Below, one piece after another: positions 1 to 6,695 of a DNA stretch of 8,341 bases. Position numbers and translations under genes: made by a program. Each line of letters opens with the position of its first letter. Position 1 is the stretch's first letter. This DNA is from Euryarchaeota archaeon UBA538 (lineage in GTDB: Archaea; Thermoplasmatota; Poseidoniia; Poseidoniales; Thalassarchaeaceae), in NCBI GenBank assembly GCA_002499325.1, contig DALC01000106.1:1877-10217 (forward strand), in the 5' to 3' direction. Under the pieces are notes generated by a model that saw only the letters and a program-made list of their open reading frames with translations, ran no database searches and had not been told where the DNA came from.

Positions 1-1187
1 GCTGATGAGTATTGGATTATCATAAGACCACTTTCAAGACCTTCATGATTAGCTAGGAATGCGCTATGTCCGCTCCATTTCGGATCTAAGATCTGATTTA
101 TTCTTCTCTCTGAAATACTTGCAAGCTCGTGACATGCTATAGAAATAGAGTCACTGCTCAATGCGATATACTGGCCATGAAAATTACCTCCAGATATCAC
201 TTCTGTGTTATCTCCCTCGGTGAATACGAGAGGATTGTCCGTTGAGCTGTTAATTTCGATTTCCAGAATTCTCCTAGATTCCCGAAGCATATCGATAACA
301 GGACCGTGTACCTGGGGAGAGCACCTGATTGAGTATGCATCCTGGACTCTGTCACAGTTTTCATGAGAAAATTTCACTTCAGAGTCTTCTAGTAACGACG
401 ATATTCTTGCTGCGGACATAATTTGACCTGGATGTGGTCTAGAATTGTGTATTCTCGGATCAAAAGGCTTGTGGGACCCTCTGATAGCCTCGACAGTGCA
501 AGCAACTGAAGCATCAGAAGCAAAACAAAGGATATCCATATTATCCAAGGCCTCGCACATAAATGCGCACATCTGACTAGTCCCGTTGATTAGAGAGAGT
601 CCTTCCTTGGCGGCAGGAATTATTGGATTAATTCCAGATTTCATAAGGGCCTCTTTAGACGACATCAGAGTCCATTCGTTGGTTCCAATCCTGATGTTAC
701 ATTTTCCTTCACCCATCATACCTAATGCTAAGTGAGAAAGCGGGGCCAAATCCCCCGAGGCGCCTAGTGAGCCTATTCTAGGAATTACTGGGCATACGCC
801 ATGGTTAATCATTGAAATAAGCGTATCAACTATGACCGGTCGAGCACCAGAATCACCCCTACAGAGCGTATTGGCTCTGATCAGCATCATCATTAACGTG
901 TGGCGGTCTTCCATTGGTTCCCCGACTCCACAAGCGTGACTTCTAATGAGATTAGCTTGGAGATGTTCTAATTTGTCCGGTTCTATGGAAACAGATGAAA
1001 GTGCTCCAAAACCGGTATTTATGCCATAAGTCACAGTTCCGTCATTCAGAATCTCTGTAACCGCCTCTCTGGAGGACGTCATTTTTTCTCTGGCCGATTG
1101 TGAAAGAGTTACTTTAGTTAGTCCCAAGCCAGTGTCCACGACGTCACGGATAGTCAGGGAATATCCATCTATCACGAGGTCTCTCAT
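1..1187 (-). CDS. hutH: Histidine ammonia-lyase (histidase), C-terminus cut by the left window edge
   Basis: Catalyses non-oxidative deamination of L-histidine to urocanate and ammonia, the first step of histidine catabolism, in the cytoplasm. I translated the minus strand by hand: 395 codons are present out of roughly 500 usual for the family. The self-cyclising MIO triad Ala-Ser-Gly lies at residues 143-145 within GSLGASGDLAPL. Other family landmarks are YGINTGFG (54-61, catalytic Tyr54), SHACG (83-87), NGTSQ (201-205), YSIRC (285-289), STDNPL (315-320), GGNFHG (333-338) and SERRINQ (359-365). The conserved C-terminal glutamate region would lie beyond the window. The chosen ATG at 1187 gives a normal histidase N-terminus. 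It lies 30 bp after the hutU stop with no evident Shine-Dalgarno, so translation is probably coupled to hutU. A TTG at 1211 in the same frame is an alternative start. The lack of an in-frame stop to the edge supports an intact gene. Confidence 0.95.
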   Translation of the reverse strand, partial: MRDLVIDGYSLTIRDVVDTGLGLTKVTLSQSAREKMTSSREAVTEILNDGTVTYGINTGFGALSSVSIEPDKLEHLQANLIRSHACGVGEPMEDRHTLMMMLIRANTLCRGDSGARPVIVDTLISMINHGVCPVIPRIGSLGASGDLAPLSHLALGMMGEGKCNIRIGTNEWTLMSSKEALMKSGINPIIPAAKEGLSLINGTSQMCAFMCEALDNMDILCFASDASVACTVEAIRGSHKPFDPRIHNSRPHPGQIMSAARISSLLEDSEVKFSHENCDRVQDAYSIRCSPQVHGPVIDMLRESRRILEIEINSSTDNPLVFTEGDNTEVISGGNFHGQYIALSSDSISIACHELASISERRINQILDPKWSGHSAFLANHEGLESGLMIIQYSS

Positions 1188-1217
1188 AGATTCCGGTAAG
1201 GGCGATAGCAAATAGAC

Positions 1218-3236
1218 TCATCGAGAATCGAAAATGTTTTCCAGAATACTTTCATCTACGATATTAGGCATTGTGACTCTTAAGTCCTGGTCATTATCCA
1301 TGGCTCTTTTTATTGTCCACATGGCCTCATCATTTCTAGCCCATGACCTCCTTGCAATACCGTTTTCTACATCCCAGGGAATCATTGATTCTATCGCCCT
1401 ACTGGATTTTTCTGACCCATCGATGTAAAGTCCGAAACCTCCGTTAATCACCTCTCCCCATCCAACCCCTCCGCCGTTGTGAAGACTAACCCAAGTTGCC
1501 CCTCTGAACGAGTCGCCAACGAAATTCTGAACAGCCATATCCGCAGTAAACATAGAGCCGTCTCTGATATTCGCCGTCTCCCTGTATGGACTATCTGTAC
1601 CACTGACATCATGGTGGTCTCTGCCTAGAACAATAGGTCCAGATATATCCCCATTTCTTATGGCATCATTGAAGGCCATAGCGATGGACTTTCTTCCTTT
1701 AGAGTCTGCATACAATATTCTGGCCTTACTACCGACGACCATGTCATTTTTACCGGCTTCTTCTATCCATCTGAGATTATCTGAATATTGTTGTCTGATT
1801 CTTTTTGGGGCTTCAGAATGGAGCTTTGTAAGTATGGTGTGGGCTATTGAGTCGGAAATTTCTAGGTCCTTATCTGAGCCAGAAGTACAGACCCAACGGA
1901 AAGGACCGAAACCATAGTCGAAACACATTGGCCCCATTATATCTTCAACGTATGAAGGATACTTGAATTGACCAAATCCGTTTAAAATATCCGCTCCTGA
2001 CCTACTAGCCTCCAGAAGAAACGCATTTCCATAGTCCCAGAATTTCATGCCCCTAGAGGATAATGTGTTAATCATGTCTGCATGTTTTCTTAGTGACTGC
2101 TTGACATGGATCTTGAATTCTTCAGGATCACTTGACAAGAGTTCCTTAGCCTCTTCAAAAGTGAATCCAGCGGGAGTATACCCACCTAGCCAGGGATTGT
2201 GAAGACTGGTTTGATCGCTGCCTAAATCTGGTGTGAGGTTGTTTTCGATAAGCGCCTCAAGTAAATCTACTATATTTCCAACATAGCCTATTGAGACAGC
2301 GTCTCCGTCATTTATCGCTTGGCGCGCTCGTGATATTACTTGATTCAAGTCGTAGTGCAACTCGGACAGCCATCCTTGTTGATGCCTCTTATCGGCAGCC
2401 TGAGAGTCTACTTCAGCTATTATGCAGACAGCTCCAGCAATGACAGCAGCTTTCGCTTGAGCGCCAGACATTCCCCCTAGTCCAGATGTGATGAATAGTA
2501 TCCCTGATAGGTTTGAATCTATATCAATATCCAGATATTTTCTGGCTGCATTCAATAGCGTTATTGTTGTTCCATGGACAATTCCCTGTGGGCCTATGTA
2601 CATGTAGGACCCTGCAGTCATCTGGCCGAATTGTGTAACCCCTAGAGCGTTCATCTTTTCATAATCTAACTGGGAGGAGTAATTCGGAATTACTAGTCCG
2701 TTAGAGATAACTACCCGGGGGGCGTCTGGACTCGAAGGAAACAATCCTAGTGGGTGGCCCGAGTTAATGACGAGGGTCTGATTGTCGCTCATCTTTGACA
2801 GAAGTTCCATGGTGATGAGGTATTGGGCCCAATTTTGGAAAACTGATCCATTGCCCCCATATGTAATCAGCTCGTGTGGATACTGAGCTACCGAAGGATC
2901 TAGATTATTCTGAATCATCAACATTACCGAGGCTGCAGAGGGAGAGATAGATGGGTACTCATCAATAGGTCGAGAGAACATTTTGTAATCTGGCCTAAAC
3001 CTATGCATGTAAATGTGACCAAGTTCCTCTAGTTCACGTAAAAATTCGGTTGCTAGCTCACCGTGCCAATCCGACGGAAAATACCTCAACGAGTTTTTAA
3101 TTGCTAATTTCTTTTCATTTTCACTGAGCACTTGTGGCCTGATAGGTGCGTGTGGGACTGAGTCATCTAACGATTTAGCAGACGGCAAACGATCAGGTAT
3201 TCCAACCGATATCTGTTGTTTGAATGTTAATCCCAT
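1218..3236 (-). CDS. hutU: Urocanate hydratase (urocanase), long ~670-residue form
   Basis: Converts urocanate to 4-imidazolone-5-propionate using tightly bound NAD+ as an electrophile, step two of histidine breakdown. The 672 residues include YGGNG (126-130), SGHPLGLFPSS (159-169), GQMTAGSYMYIGPQGIVHGT (204-223), the NAD-site glycine loop SGLGGMSGAQ (251-260), DLGSDQTS (337-344), FWDYGNAF (399-406), GFGPFRWVCTSG (442-453), GRDHHDVSGTDSP (538-550) and LHNGGGVGWGEVINGGFG (585-602). Cys438, just before GFGPFRW, sits about where bacterial urocanases carry their essential cysteine (from memory). Bacterial HutU is usually about 555 residues. This N-terminal extension, with VPHAPIRP and the RYFP and GHIYM motifs, and the overall length instead resemble vertebrate UROC1. 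The start is supported by GGAGAGG five bases upstream. The first 10 bp overlap the end of the cyclodeaminase gene, and hutH follows, so they are probably one operon. Confidence 0.97.
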   Translation of the reverse strand: MGLTFKQQISVGIPDRLPSAKSLDDSVPHAPIRPQVLSENEKKLAIKNSLRYFPSDWHGELATEFLRELEELGHIYMHRFRPDYKMFSRPIDEYPSISPSAASVMLMIQNNLDPSVAQYPHELITYGGNGSVFQNWAQYLITMELLSKMSDNQTLVINSGHPLGLFPSSPDAPRVVISNGLVIPNYSSQLDYEKMNALGVTQFGQMTAGSYMYIGPQGIVHGTTITLLNAARKYLDIDIDSNLSGILFITSGLGGMSGAQAKAAVIAGAVCIIAEVDSQAADKRHQQGWLSELHYDLNQVISRARQAINDGDAVSIGYVGNIVDLLEALIENNLTPDLGSDQTSLHNPWLGGYTPAGFTFEEAKELLSSDPEEFKIHVKQSLRKHADMINTLSSRGMKFWDYGNAFLLEASRSGADILNGFGQFKYPSYVEDIMGPMCFDYGFGPFRWVCTSGSDKDLEISDSIAHTILTKLHSEAPKRIRQQYSDNLRWIEEAGKNDMVVGSKARILYADSKGRKSIAMAFNDAIRNGDISGPIVLGRDHHDVSGTDSPYRETANIRDGSMFTADMAVQNFVGDSFRGATWVSLHNGGGVGWGEVINGGFGLYIDGSEKSSRAIESMIPWDVENGIARRSWARNDEAMWTIKRAMDNDQDLRVTMPNIVDESILENIFDSR

Positions 3237-3853
3237 TTTAGCCTCTCCAATATAGTAGACTCGATGGTAGAATAGCTAGTAACAGATGCATTCTGAAGTG
3301 TTTCCATCTCTTGAGATATGTTTTTTTTCTCATCGGTGTCATCCAAGGAATCTAGGTTAATTCTGACATTGTAAGAAGCTATTCTGGAAGATGCATGAGC
3401 CAATTCAGATGATGCGAGAAGATCTGTAAGGGCATAGGCGTTACCAGTTTTTGACAATCCAATAATCGATTGTAGAAATTCAGATGAGGCTCTCATTATT
3501 TCTAGAGGCACCAATGCGGCGTTAATGGTAGAAGATACAATAGCCTCTGCCCTGATTGATTTCTGAGAATCGTTATCTCTTGGGAGGTTATAAGAATCTA
3601 TAACGGCATCAAATGCAGAAGCATCTTCATCAGCAAGTGACAAAGCGCGTTTGATTCCTTCGGTAGATGATTCTATCACTTTTCTAGCAAAATCTTGACC
3701 TTCTAACCATTTTTCTTTACCCAGAGTCAGCCTAGATACCATCATACCTAGAGCATGAGCATGCGCAAGAGTCAGAGCAGCAACTGAGCCACCTCCCGGC
3801 GTTGCGCTGGAGGATGATATTTTTGACAAAACATCGGCATATCCGTCATTCAA
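3227..3853 (-). CDS. Formimidoyltetrahydrofolate cyclodeaminase (FTCD cyclodeaminase domain as a stand-alone protein)
   Basis: Likely converts 5-formimino-THF, made by the neighbouring formiminotransferase, to 5,10-methenyl-THF plus ammonia. Numbered from the TTG start proposed here (208 residues), it shows TPGGGSVAAL (18-27), LADEDASAF (73-81), GNAYALTDLLA (137-147) and NVRINL (162-167), in the order seen in the FTCD C-terminal domain and in FchA-type methenyl-THF cyclohydrolases. The family is all-helical and usually dimeric. A longer reading with GTG at 3862 (211 residues) is possible. However, that GTG lies inside an eight-base Shine-Dalgarno match, GAGGTGAT, which is ideally placed for the TTG at 3853, so I prefer TTG. 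The gene begins one base after the formiminotransferase stop and its end overlaps hutU by 10 bp. The alternative function, methenyl-THF cyclohydrolase (FchA), cannot be excluded by sequence alone, but the operon context favours cyclodeaminase. An A8 run (3321-3328) encodes Lys-Lys-Asn without breaking the frame. Confidence 0.9.
   Translation of the reverse strand: MNDGYADVLSKISSSSATPGGGSVAALTLAHAHALGMMVSRLTLGKEKWLEGQDFARKVIESSTEGIKRALSLADEDASAFDAVIDSYNLPRDNDSQKSIRAEAIVSSTINAALVPLEIMRASSEFLQSIIGLSKTGNAYALTDLLASSELAHASSRIASYNVRINLDSLDDTDEKKNISQEMETLQNASVTSYSTIESTILERLKWD
3242..3248 (-). promoter_or_regulatory. Ribosome binding site of hutU
   Basis: GGAGAGG on the minus strand lies five bases before the hutU ATG at 3236, inside the 3' end of the cyclodeaminase gene. 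It supports the long N-terminus given for HutU. Confidence 0.7.
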
Positions 3854-3854
3854 G

Positions 3855-4889
3855 TTAATCACCTCTTATTGCTAGCTCGATAATAGAGGACCTAGTATCA
3901 AAGTCACTTAATCCTTCCAAACCCAAACCATCGACTGCATGTTGTAAAATATTGTTTTCATTTCTCTCTTCTGAATCAGGACAATAATGGATTCCTGCTT
4001 GAATCATAGCCTGCATTGGGACTAATCCAACAAGTTCGCTTGCAATTACCGTGAGTCCTAGTTTAGTTGCCTCCGATCTTATAGCATCTGTAACATCATG
4101 AAGACCTGTAATGGTGTGATCGAGTAAGTTCATGGATACTTGAGCCGTATCTTCGTCATACATCCATCCAGCCGCTTGTAAGGCTTTGAATTTACCAGGT
4201 TCTCTGATTGTAATTCCACTGGAGTCTACAAGTTTATTCCCTTGATCATCCCTCTTTATCACCCCGCTTGTCCGAATTTTTCCGGCGATGATATTTGCTA
4301 GTGATTTATCATTTGTACTGAGGTTAACATTGTATGCAATTAGAATCTGTCTAGCTCCGGTTGCAGTAGCTCCCGAACGTGGCGAGAACTCTGAAGGTCC
4401 ATAATCGGGTTCCCAATCGGGATCAGATAGTTTTTGTTTGAGACCTTCATACTCACCTTTCCTGATATCTGGTAGTTTTACGCGTCTTTCATGTTTAGCT
4501 GATTCAGCGTAGAGGAATACTGGGATCCCGTAATTATCTGATACCGCCTTGGCATAGCGCTCTGAAAGATCGATGCATTCATCCATTGATGTGTTGCTAA
4601 GAGGGATGAAGGGAACTACATCAACGGCACCCATTCTAGCGTGTTCACCGGAATGTTTTGACATGTCAATTAATTCTAATGCGACTCCAGTAGATTTTAT
4701 TGCGGCTTCTAACACAGCTTCCGGGCCACCTACCATTGTAACTACAGTTCGATTAAAATCGGCCCCCATATCTACATCTAATACGCTTACTCCATCTACG
4801 CCTTTCATGGAATCAGTGATCGCGTCTATAACATCTTTATTTCTGCCTTCACTAAAGTTAGGAACGCATTCAATCAACGGTTCGCCCAT
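3855..4889 (-). CDS. ftcD: Glutamate formimidoyltransferase (formiminotransferase)
   Basis: Transfers the formimino group of N-formimino-L-glutamate to tetrahydrofolate, giving glutamate and 5-formimino-THF, the entry of histidine carbon into the C1 pool. The 344 residues match the two-subdomain formiminotransferase fold of FTCD. N-subdomain motifs are ECVPNFSEGRN (7-17), LDVDMGADFNRTV (37-49) and KHSGEHARMGAVDVVPFIPL (78-97). His83 in GEH corresponds to the catalytic His82 of the mammalian enzyme (from memory). Further along are YGIPVFLY (120-127), GATATGARQILIAYNVNL (173-190), AQVSMNLLDH (249-258) and ELVGLVPMQAM (285-295). A roughly 20-residue insertion (about 207-232), rich in charged residues, is absent from the mammalian protein as I recall it. 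The ATG is preceded by GAGG at a short two-base spacing. The gene lies 36 bp after the PAN stop. The stop abuts the cyclodeaminase start, giving the same order as the domains of fused animal FTCD. Confidence 0.95.
   Translation of the reverse strand: MGEPLIECVPNFSEGRNKDVIDAITDSMKGVDGVSVLDVDMGADFNRTVVTMVGGPEAVLEAAIKSTGVALELIDMSKHSGEHARMGAVDVVPFIPLSNTSMDECIDLSERYAKAVSDNYGIPVFLYAESAKHERRVKLPDIRKGEYEGLKQKLSDPDWEPDYGPSEFSPRSGATATGARQILIAYNVNLSTNDKSLANIIAGKIRTSGVIKRDDQGNKLVDSSGITIREPGKFKALQAAGWMYDEDTAQVSMNLLDHTITGLHDVTDAIRSEATKLGLTVIASELVGLVPMQAMIQAGIHYCPDSEERNENNILQHAVDGLGLEGLSDFDTRSSIIELAIRGD
3858..3865 (-). promoter_or_regulatory. Strong Shine-Dalgarno that decides the cyclodeaminase start
   Basis: On the minus strand GAGGTGAT is an eight-base match to the complement of the archaeal 16S rRNA 3' end. 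It spans the last codons of the formiminotransferase gene and overlaps the GTG at 3862. The TTG at 3853 sits four bases after it, which is normal spacing, so TTG is the more likely start. Confidence 0.7.
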
Positions 4890-4940
4890 GGCCTCGCATG
4901 GAGATTAGGGGATTAGGATTACTCATCAGTCGTATAATCC
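4890..4940 (-). promoter_or_regulatory. Possible internal promoter for the hut cluster at the end of pan
   Basis: The 36-bp gap between PAN and the formiminotransferase has no obvious TATA box. However, ATTATAC (4938-4932), formed by the codons of PAN's terminal Leu-Tyr, lies about 45-50 bp before the formiminotransferase ATG and could drive a short-leader transcript. The gap also holds two GATTAGG copies (4903-4909 and 4911-4917, plus strand) plus a partial third, spaced by 7-8 bases, a possible operator. Read-through from pan is equally possible. Confidence 0.3.
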
Positions 4941-6140
4941 AGAAGAGTTGTCTGTTCTGCCTTTCTCACTGTTTAATTTTAGCTTATCCAGTGAATCTAG
5001 GAAATCTGTTTTTGTTATCATTTTATTCCCTTTTGATATAGCACTAACCCCTGCTTCTACAACAAGGGATTTAATCTCAGCACCGCTGAAACCATCGGTT
5101 TTTGATGCGATTTCTTCTAGCTTAATTCTTTTTGAGATAGGAGTATTCTTGGTGTGTACTTTTAGTATTGAAAGTCTACCATCCTCGTCTGGAAGAGGTA
5201 TCTCAACTATTTTGTCAAATCTACCAGGCCTCAATAAAGCATTATCGAGAAGCTCTGGCCTATTAGTAGCGGCGATAATTTTCACGTCCTCGAGTGGGGT
5301 GAATCCGTCCAGTTCTGACAGGAGTTGCATCAATGTTCTTTGAACTTCCCTATCTCCGGAAGTTGCACTGTCGAGTCTCTTAGAGCCTATGGCGTCGAGT
5401 TCGTCAATGAAGACAATGGCCGGAGCCCTTTTTCTGGCGAGATCGAATATCTCTCTAACTAATCTCCCTCCTTCTCCGATGTATTTCTGAGCTAGTTCAG
5501 AGGCTACTAAACCTAGGAAGACAGCGTTAGTGGAGTTTGCTACAGCTTTGGCCAACATAGTCTTTCCAGTACCGGGAGGTCCGGTTAGCAGGACCCCCTT
5601 TGGCGGATCTATGGAGAATCTCTCAAAATCCTCACGATTTGTGAAGGATAGCTCTACTGCTTCTCGAATTTGAACGATCTGTTCTTCGAGTCCGCCAACG
5701 TCATCAAAGGCAACAGATGGTTTTTCGATTATCTCGGAGGTAACGACGAGAGGGTCCCAAGAGTCAGATAAAACCTCAATTACAGAGAGATTATCTTGAT
5801 TTAATGCAACTCTAGCTCCGGGTATCAAAAGCGAATCATTGATACGAGGGTTGACGGAAACAAGGAATACTGTACCATTTGAACTCCTTACTATCGCTCC
5901 TTCGTCGGTGATGTCCTGTATATGCCCTATTACCATAGGTGGAGTTCTGAGGTTTCTGATCTCTTCCTCGAGGCGACTTGCGCGCTTCTTTACTTGAGAT
6001 ATTTCACTTTCCAATAGTAATTTATCGGTTAGGAGTTGCTGTGCGGTTTCTGATAGTCCCTTTATTTCAGATTGAAGATTAGAAACTTGGGAAATGTTGG
6101 ATGGGTCATCATGACGATGGGCGTCCGAGTCGGTTGCCAT
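4926..6140 (-). CDS. pan: Proteasome-activating nucleotidase (PAN), AAA+ ATPase
   Basis: Hexameric ATPase that unfolds proteins and feeds them into the 20S proteasome, the archaeal counterpart of the eukaryotic Rpt1-6 ring. Of 404 residues, about 15-65 are heptad-rich and charged (N-terminal coiled coil) and end at a PP pair (67-68) preceding the OB domain (about 69-125). The AAA+ core has VGGLEEQ (148-154), Walker A GPPGTGKT (187-194), pore loop KYIGEG (219-224), Walker B VFIDELDA (243-250, with Leu rather than the common Ile), sensor-1 AATN (290-293), arginine-finger region LRPGRFD (303-309) and DGFSGAEIKSLV (349-360). It ends in Gly-Leu-Tyr-Asp. The final Leu-Tyr-X is the HbYX motif that docks in the proteasome α-ring and opens the gate, which distinguishes PAN from Cdc48 and other AAA proteins. 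There is no Shine-Dalgarno; a TATA-like TTATTT 27-32 bp upstream of the ATG suggests a leaderless mRNA. Confidence 0.96.
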   Translation of the reverse strand: MATDSDAHRHDDPSNISQVSNLQSEIKGLSETAQQLLTDKLLLESEISQVKKRASRLEEEIRNLRTPPMVIGHIQDITDEGAIVRSSNGTVFLVSVNPRINDSLLIPGARVALNQDNLSVIEVLSDSWDPLVVTSEIIEKPSVAFDDVGGLEEQIVQIREAVELSFTNREDFERFSIDPPKGVLLTGPPGTGKTMLAKAVANSTNAVFLGLVASELAQKYIGEGGRLVREIFDLARKRAPAIVFIDELDAIGSKRLDSATSGDREVQRTLMQLLSELDGFTPLEDVKIIAATNRPELLDNALLRPGRFDKIVEIPLPDEDGRLSILKVHTKNTPISKRIKLEEIASKTDGFSGAEIKSLVVEAGVSAISKGNKMITKTDFLDSLDKLKLNSEKGRTDNSSGLYD

Positions 6141-6152
6141 GACTATCGTAAA

Positions 6153-6175
6153 GGGTATTTGATTTCAAATAACCC
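6153..6175. repeat. Imperfect inverted repeat in the pan/mbf1 promoter
   Basis: The left arm GGGTATTTGA and right arm TCAAATAACCC are reverse complements except for one extra base in the right arm, around a two-base centre. The arms contain the candidate TATA elements of both divergent genes. It could be an operator, a symmetric TBP/TFB landing zone, or a by-product of two facing TATA boxes. Confidence 0.6.
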
Positions 6176-6190
6176 CAACCCATATGGTTG
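6176..6190. repeat. Short dyad CAACC/GGTTG near the predicted mbf1 transcription start
   Basis: Perfect five-base arms, CAACC (6176-6180) and GGTTG (6186-6190), flank CATAT. The dyad falls about where mbf1 transcription should begin and adjoins the larger inverted repeat. It is a possible repressor site, but short enough to be chance. Confidence 0.3.
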
Positions 6191-6200
6191 AGGACTTGTT

Positions 6201-6204
6201 GGAG
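6201..6204 (+). promoter_or_regulatory. Ribosome binding site of mbf1
   Basis: GGAG lies five bases before the ATG at 6210, which fixes the mbf1 start. It contrasts with the divergent PAN gene, which lacks any such site. Confidence 0.7.
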
Positions 6205-6209
6205 CGTGC

Positions 6210-6695
6210 ATGGCAACCTGTGAAATGTGTGGGACGGATAGAGTTACTACATTTCTTTCAGAGATTTCAGGAGCTAGGTTAAGATGTTGTTCGAGGTGTA
6301 TCGAATCAAATAACCTTACGGTCTTGGAAAGAAGAGTTCCATCACAAACTGTGACAAGGCCTGTTTCATCTAAGACGAAAACATACACCAAAAATATCGG
6401 TAAGATGGAGAAGGAAGTGGCTAGGGATTTTCATATTAGAATCAAAAACGCGAGAGAGGGGAAAGGATGGAGTGCGCGAGAAATGGGGAAGAGGCTTAAT
6501 CTACGACTCAACGATATTCAGAAAACCGAAGCAGGAGTTCGTCCTGCGGATAATATTCTAGAAAAAATAGCTAAAGCACTGGATATATCACTCTTTGAGG
6601 AAAATGTATCAGAACCTGAGAGGACCATTAAGACTCCCAGTAGTAGGAGTATGACAATAGGAGATGCCCTAGATGAGTTCCTTGCGAAAGAATGA
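6210..6695 (+). CDS. mbf1: Archaeal multiprotein bridging factor 1 (zinc ribbon plus HTH)
   Basis: Small conserved archaeal protein related to eukaryotic MBF1. In eukaryotes the protein bridges TBP and activators and also acts on collided ribosomes; archaeal MBF1 has been linked to the small ribosomal subunit. The 161 residues start with a zinc ribbon: Cys4-x2-Cys7 and a second knuckle with Cys26/Cys27 and Cys30. A basic Ser/Thr/Lys-rich linker (about 42-66) follows, then a Cro/C1-type helix-turn-helix (about 72-128) containing IRIKNAREGKGWSAREMGKR, IQKTEAGVRPA and LEKIAKALDISLFE. The C-terminal tail has the MTIGDALDEFL segment typical of the archaeal group. The start is set by GGAG five bases before the ATG. 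It is divergent from PAN, sharing a 69-bp promoter region, and overlaps tsr3 by 23 bp, so the two are very likely co-transcribed. A generic HTH regulator is the alternative, but the zinc ribbon plus this HTH is diagnostic. Confidence 0.92.
   Translation: MATCEMCGTDRVTTFLSEISGARLRCCSRCIESNNLTVLERRVPSQTVTRPVSSKTKTYTKNIGKMEKEVARDFHIRIKNAREGKGWSAREMGKRLNLRLNDIQKTEAGVRPADNILEKIAKALDISLFEENVSEPERTIKTPSSRSMTIGDALDEFLAKE
6659..6663 (+). promoter_or_regulatory. Ribosome binding site of tsr3 inside the mbf1 coding region
   Basis: AGGAG lies nine bases before the ATG at 6673 and is read in mbf1 as codons of the Ile-Gly-Asp segment. It supports the overlapping tsr3 start over the later TTG at 6682. Confidence 0.65.

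Larger units (their letters stand above)
6141..6209. promoter_or_regulatory. Divergent promoter region between pan and mbf1
   Basis: This 69-bp gap must carry the promoters of both genes. On the minus strand TTATTT (6172-6167) lies 27-32 bp upstream of the PAN ATG, the distance expected of an archaeal TATA box for a leaderless transcript. On the plus strand, TATTTGAT (6157-6164) or CAAATAA (6166-6172) could serve mbf1, placing transcription start near 6185-6195 with a short leader containing the Shine-Dalgarno. Both TATA candidates sit in the same inverted repeat, so one bound factor could affect both genes. The TATA assignments come from sequence and spacing only. Confidence 0.55.

Noticed and set aside
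1144..1221. A 25-codon minus-strand ORF whose ATG overlaps the hutU stop (ATGA)
   Set aside because: It lies across the hutU/hutH junction out of frame with hutH, has no recognisable protein features, and the overlap is likely chance; at most it could aid coupling.
3321..3328. A8 run (minus strand) in the cyclodeaminase gene as a programmed frameshift or sequencing error
   Set aside because: The frame is continuous on both sides, with conserved family motifs and a normal C-terminus, so neither is needed.
4573..4908. 111-codon plus-strand ORF opposite the formiminotransferase
   Set aside because: It is an antisense shadow of a well-conserved enzyme, with serine/threonine-rich composition typical of such shadows.
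4948..5343. 131-codon plus-strand ORF opposite PAN
   Set aside because: It is an antisense shadow of the conserved AAA+ core, with no independent support.
6143..6391. 82-codon minus-strand ORF opposite the start of mbf1
   Set aside because: It covers the MBF1 zinc ribbon and the divergent promoter; it is a shadow of mbf1.
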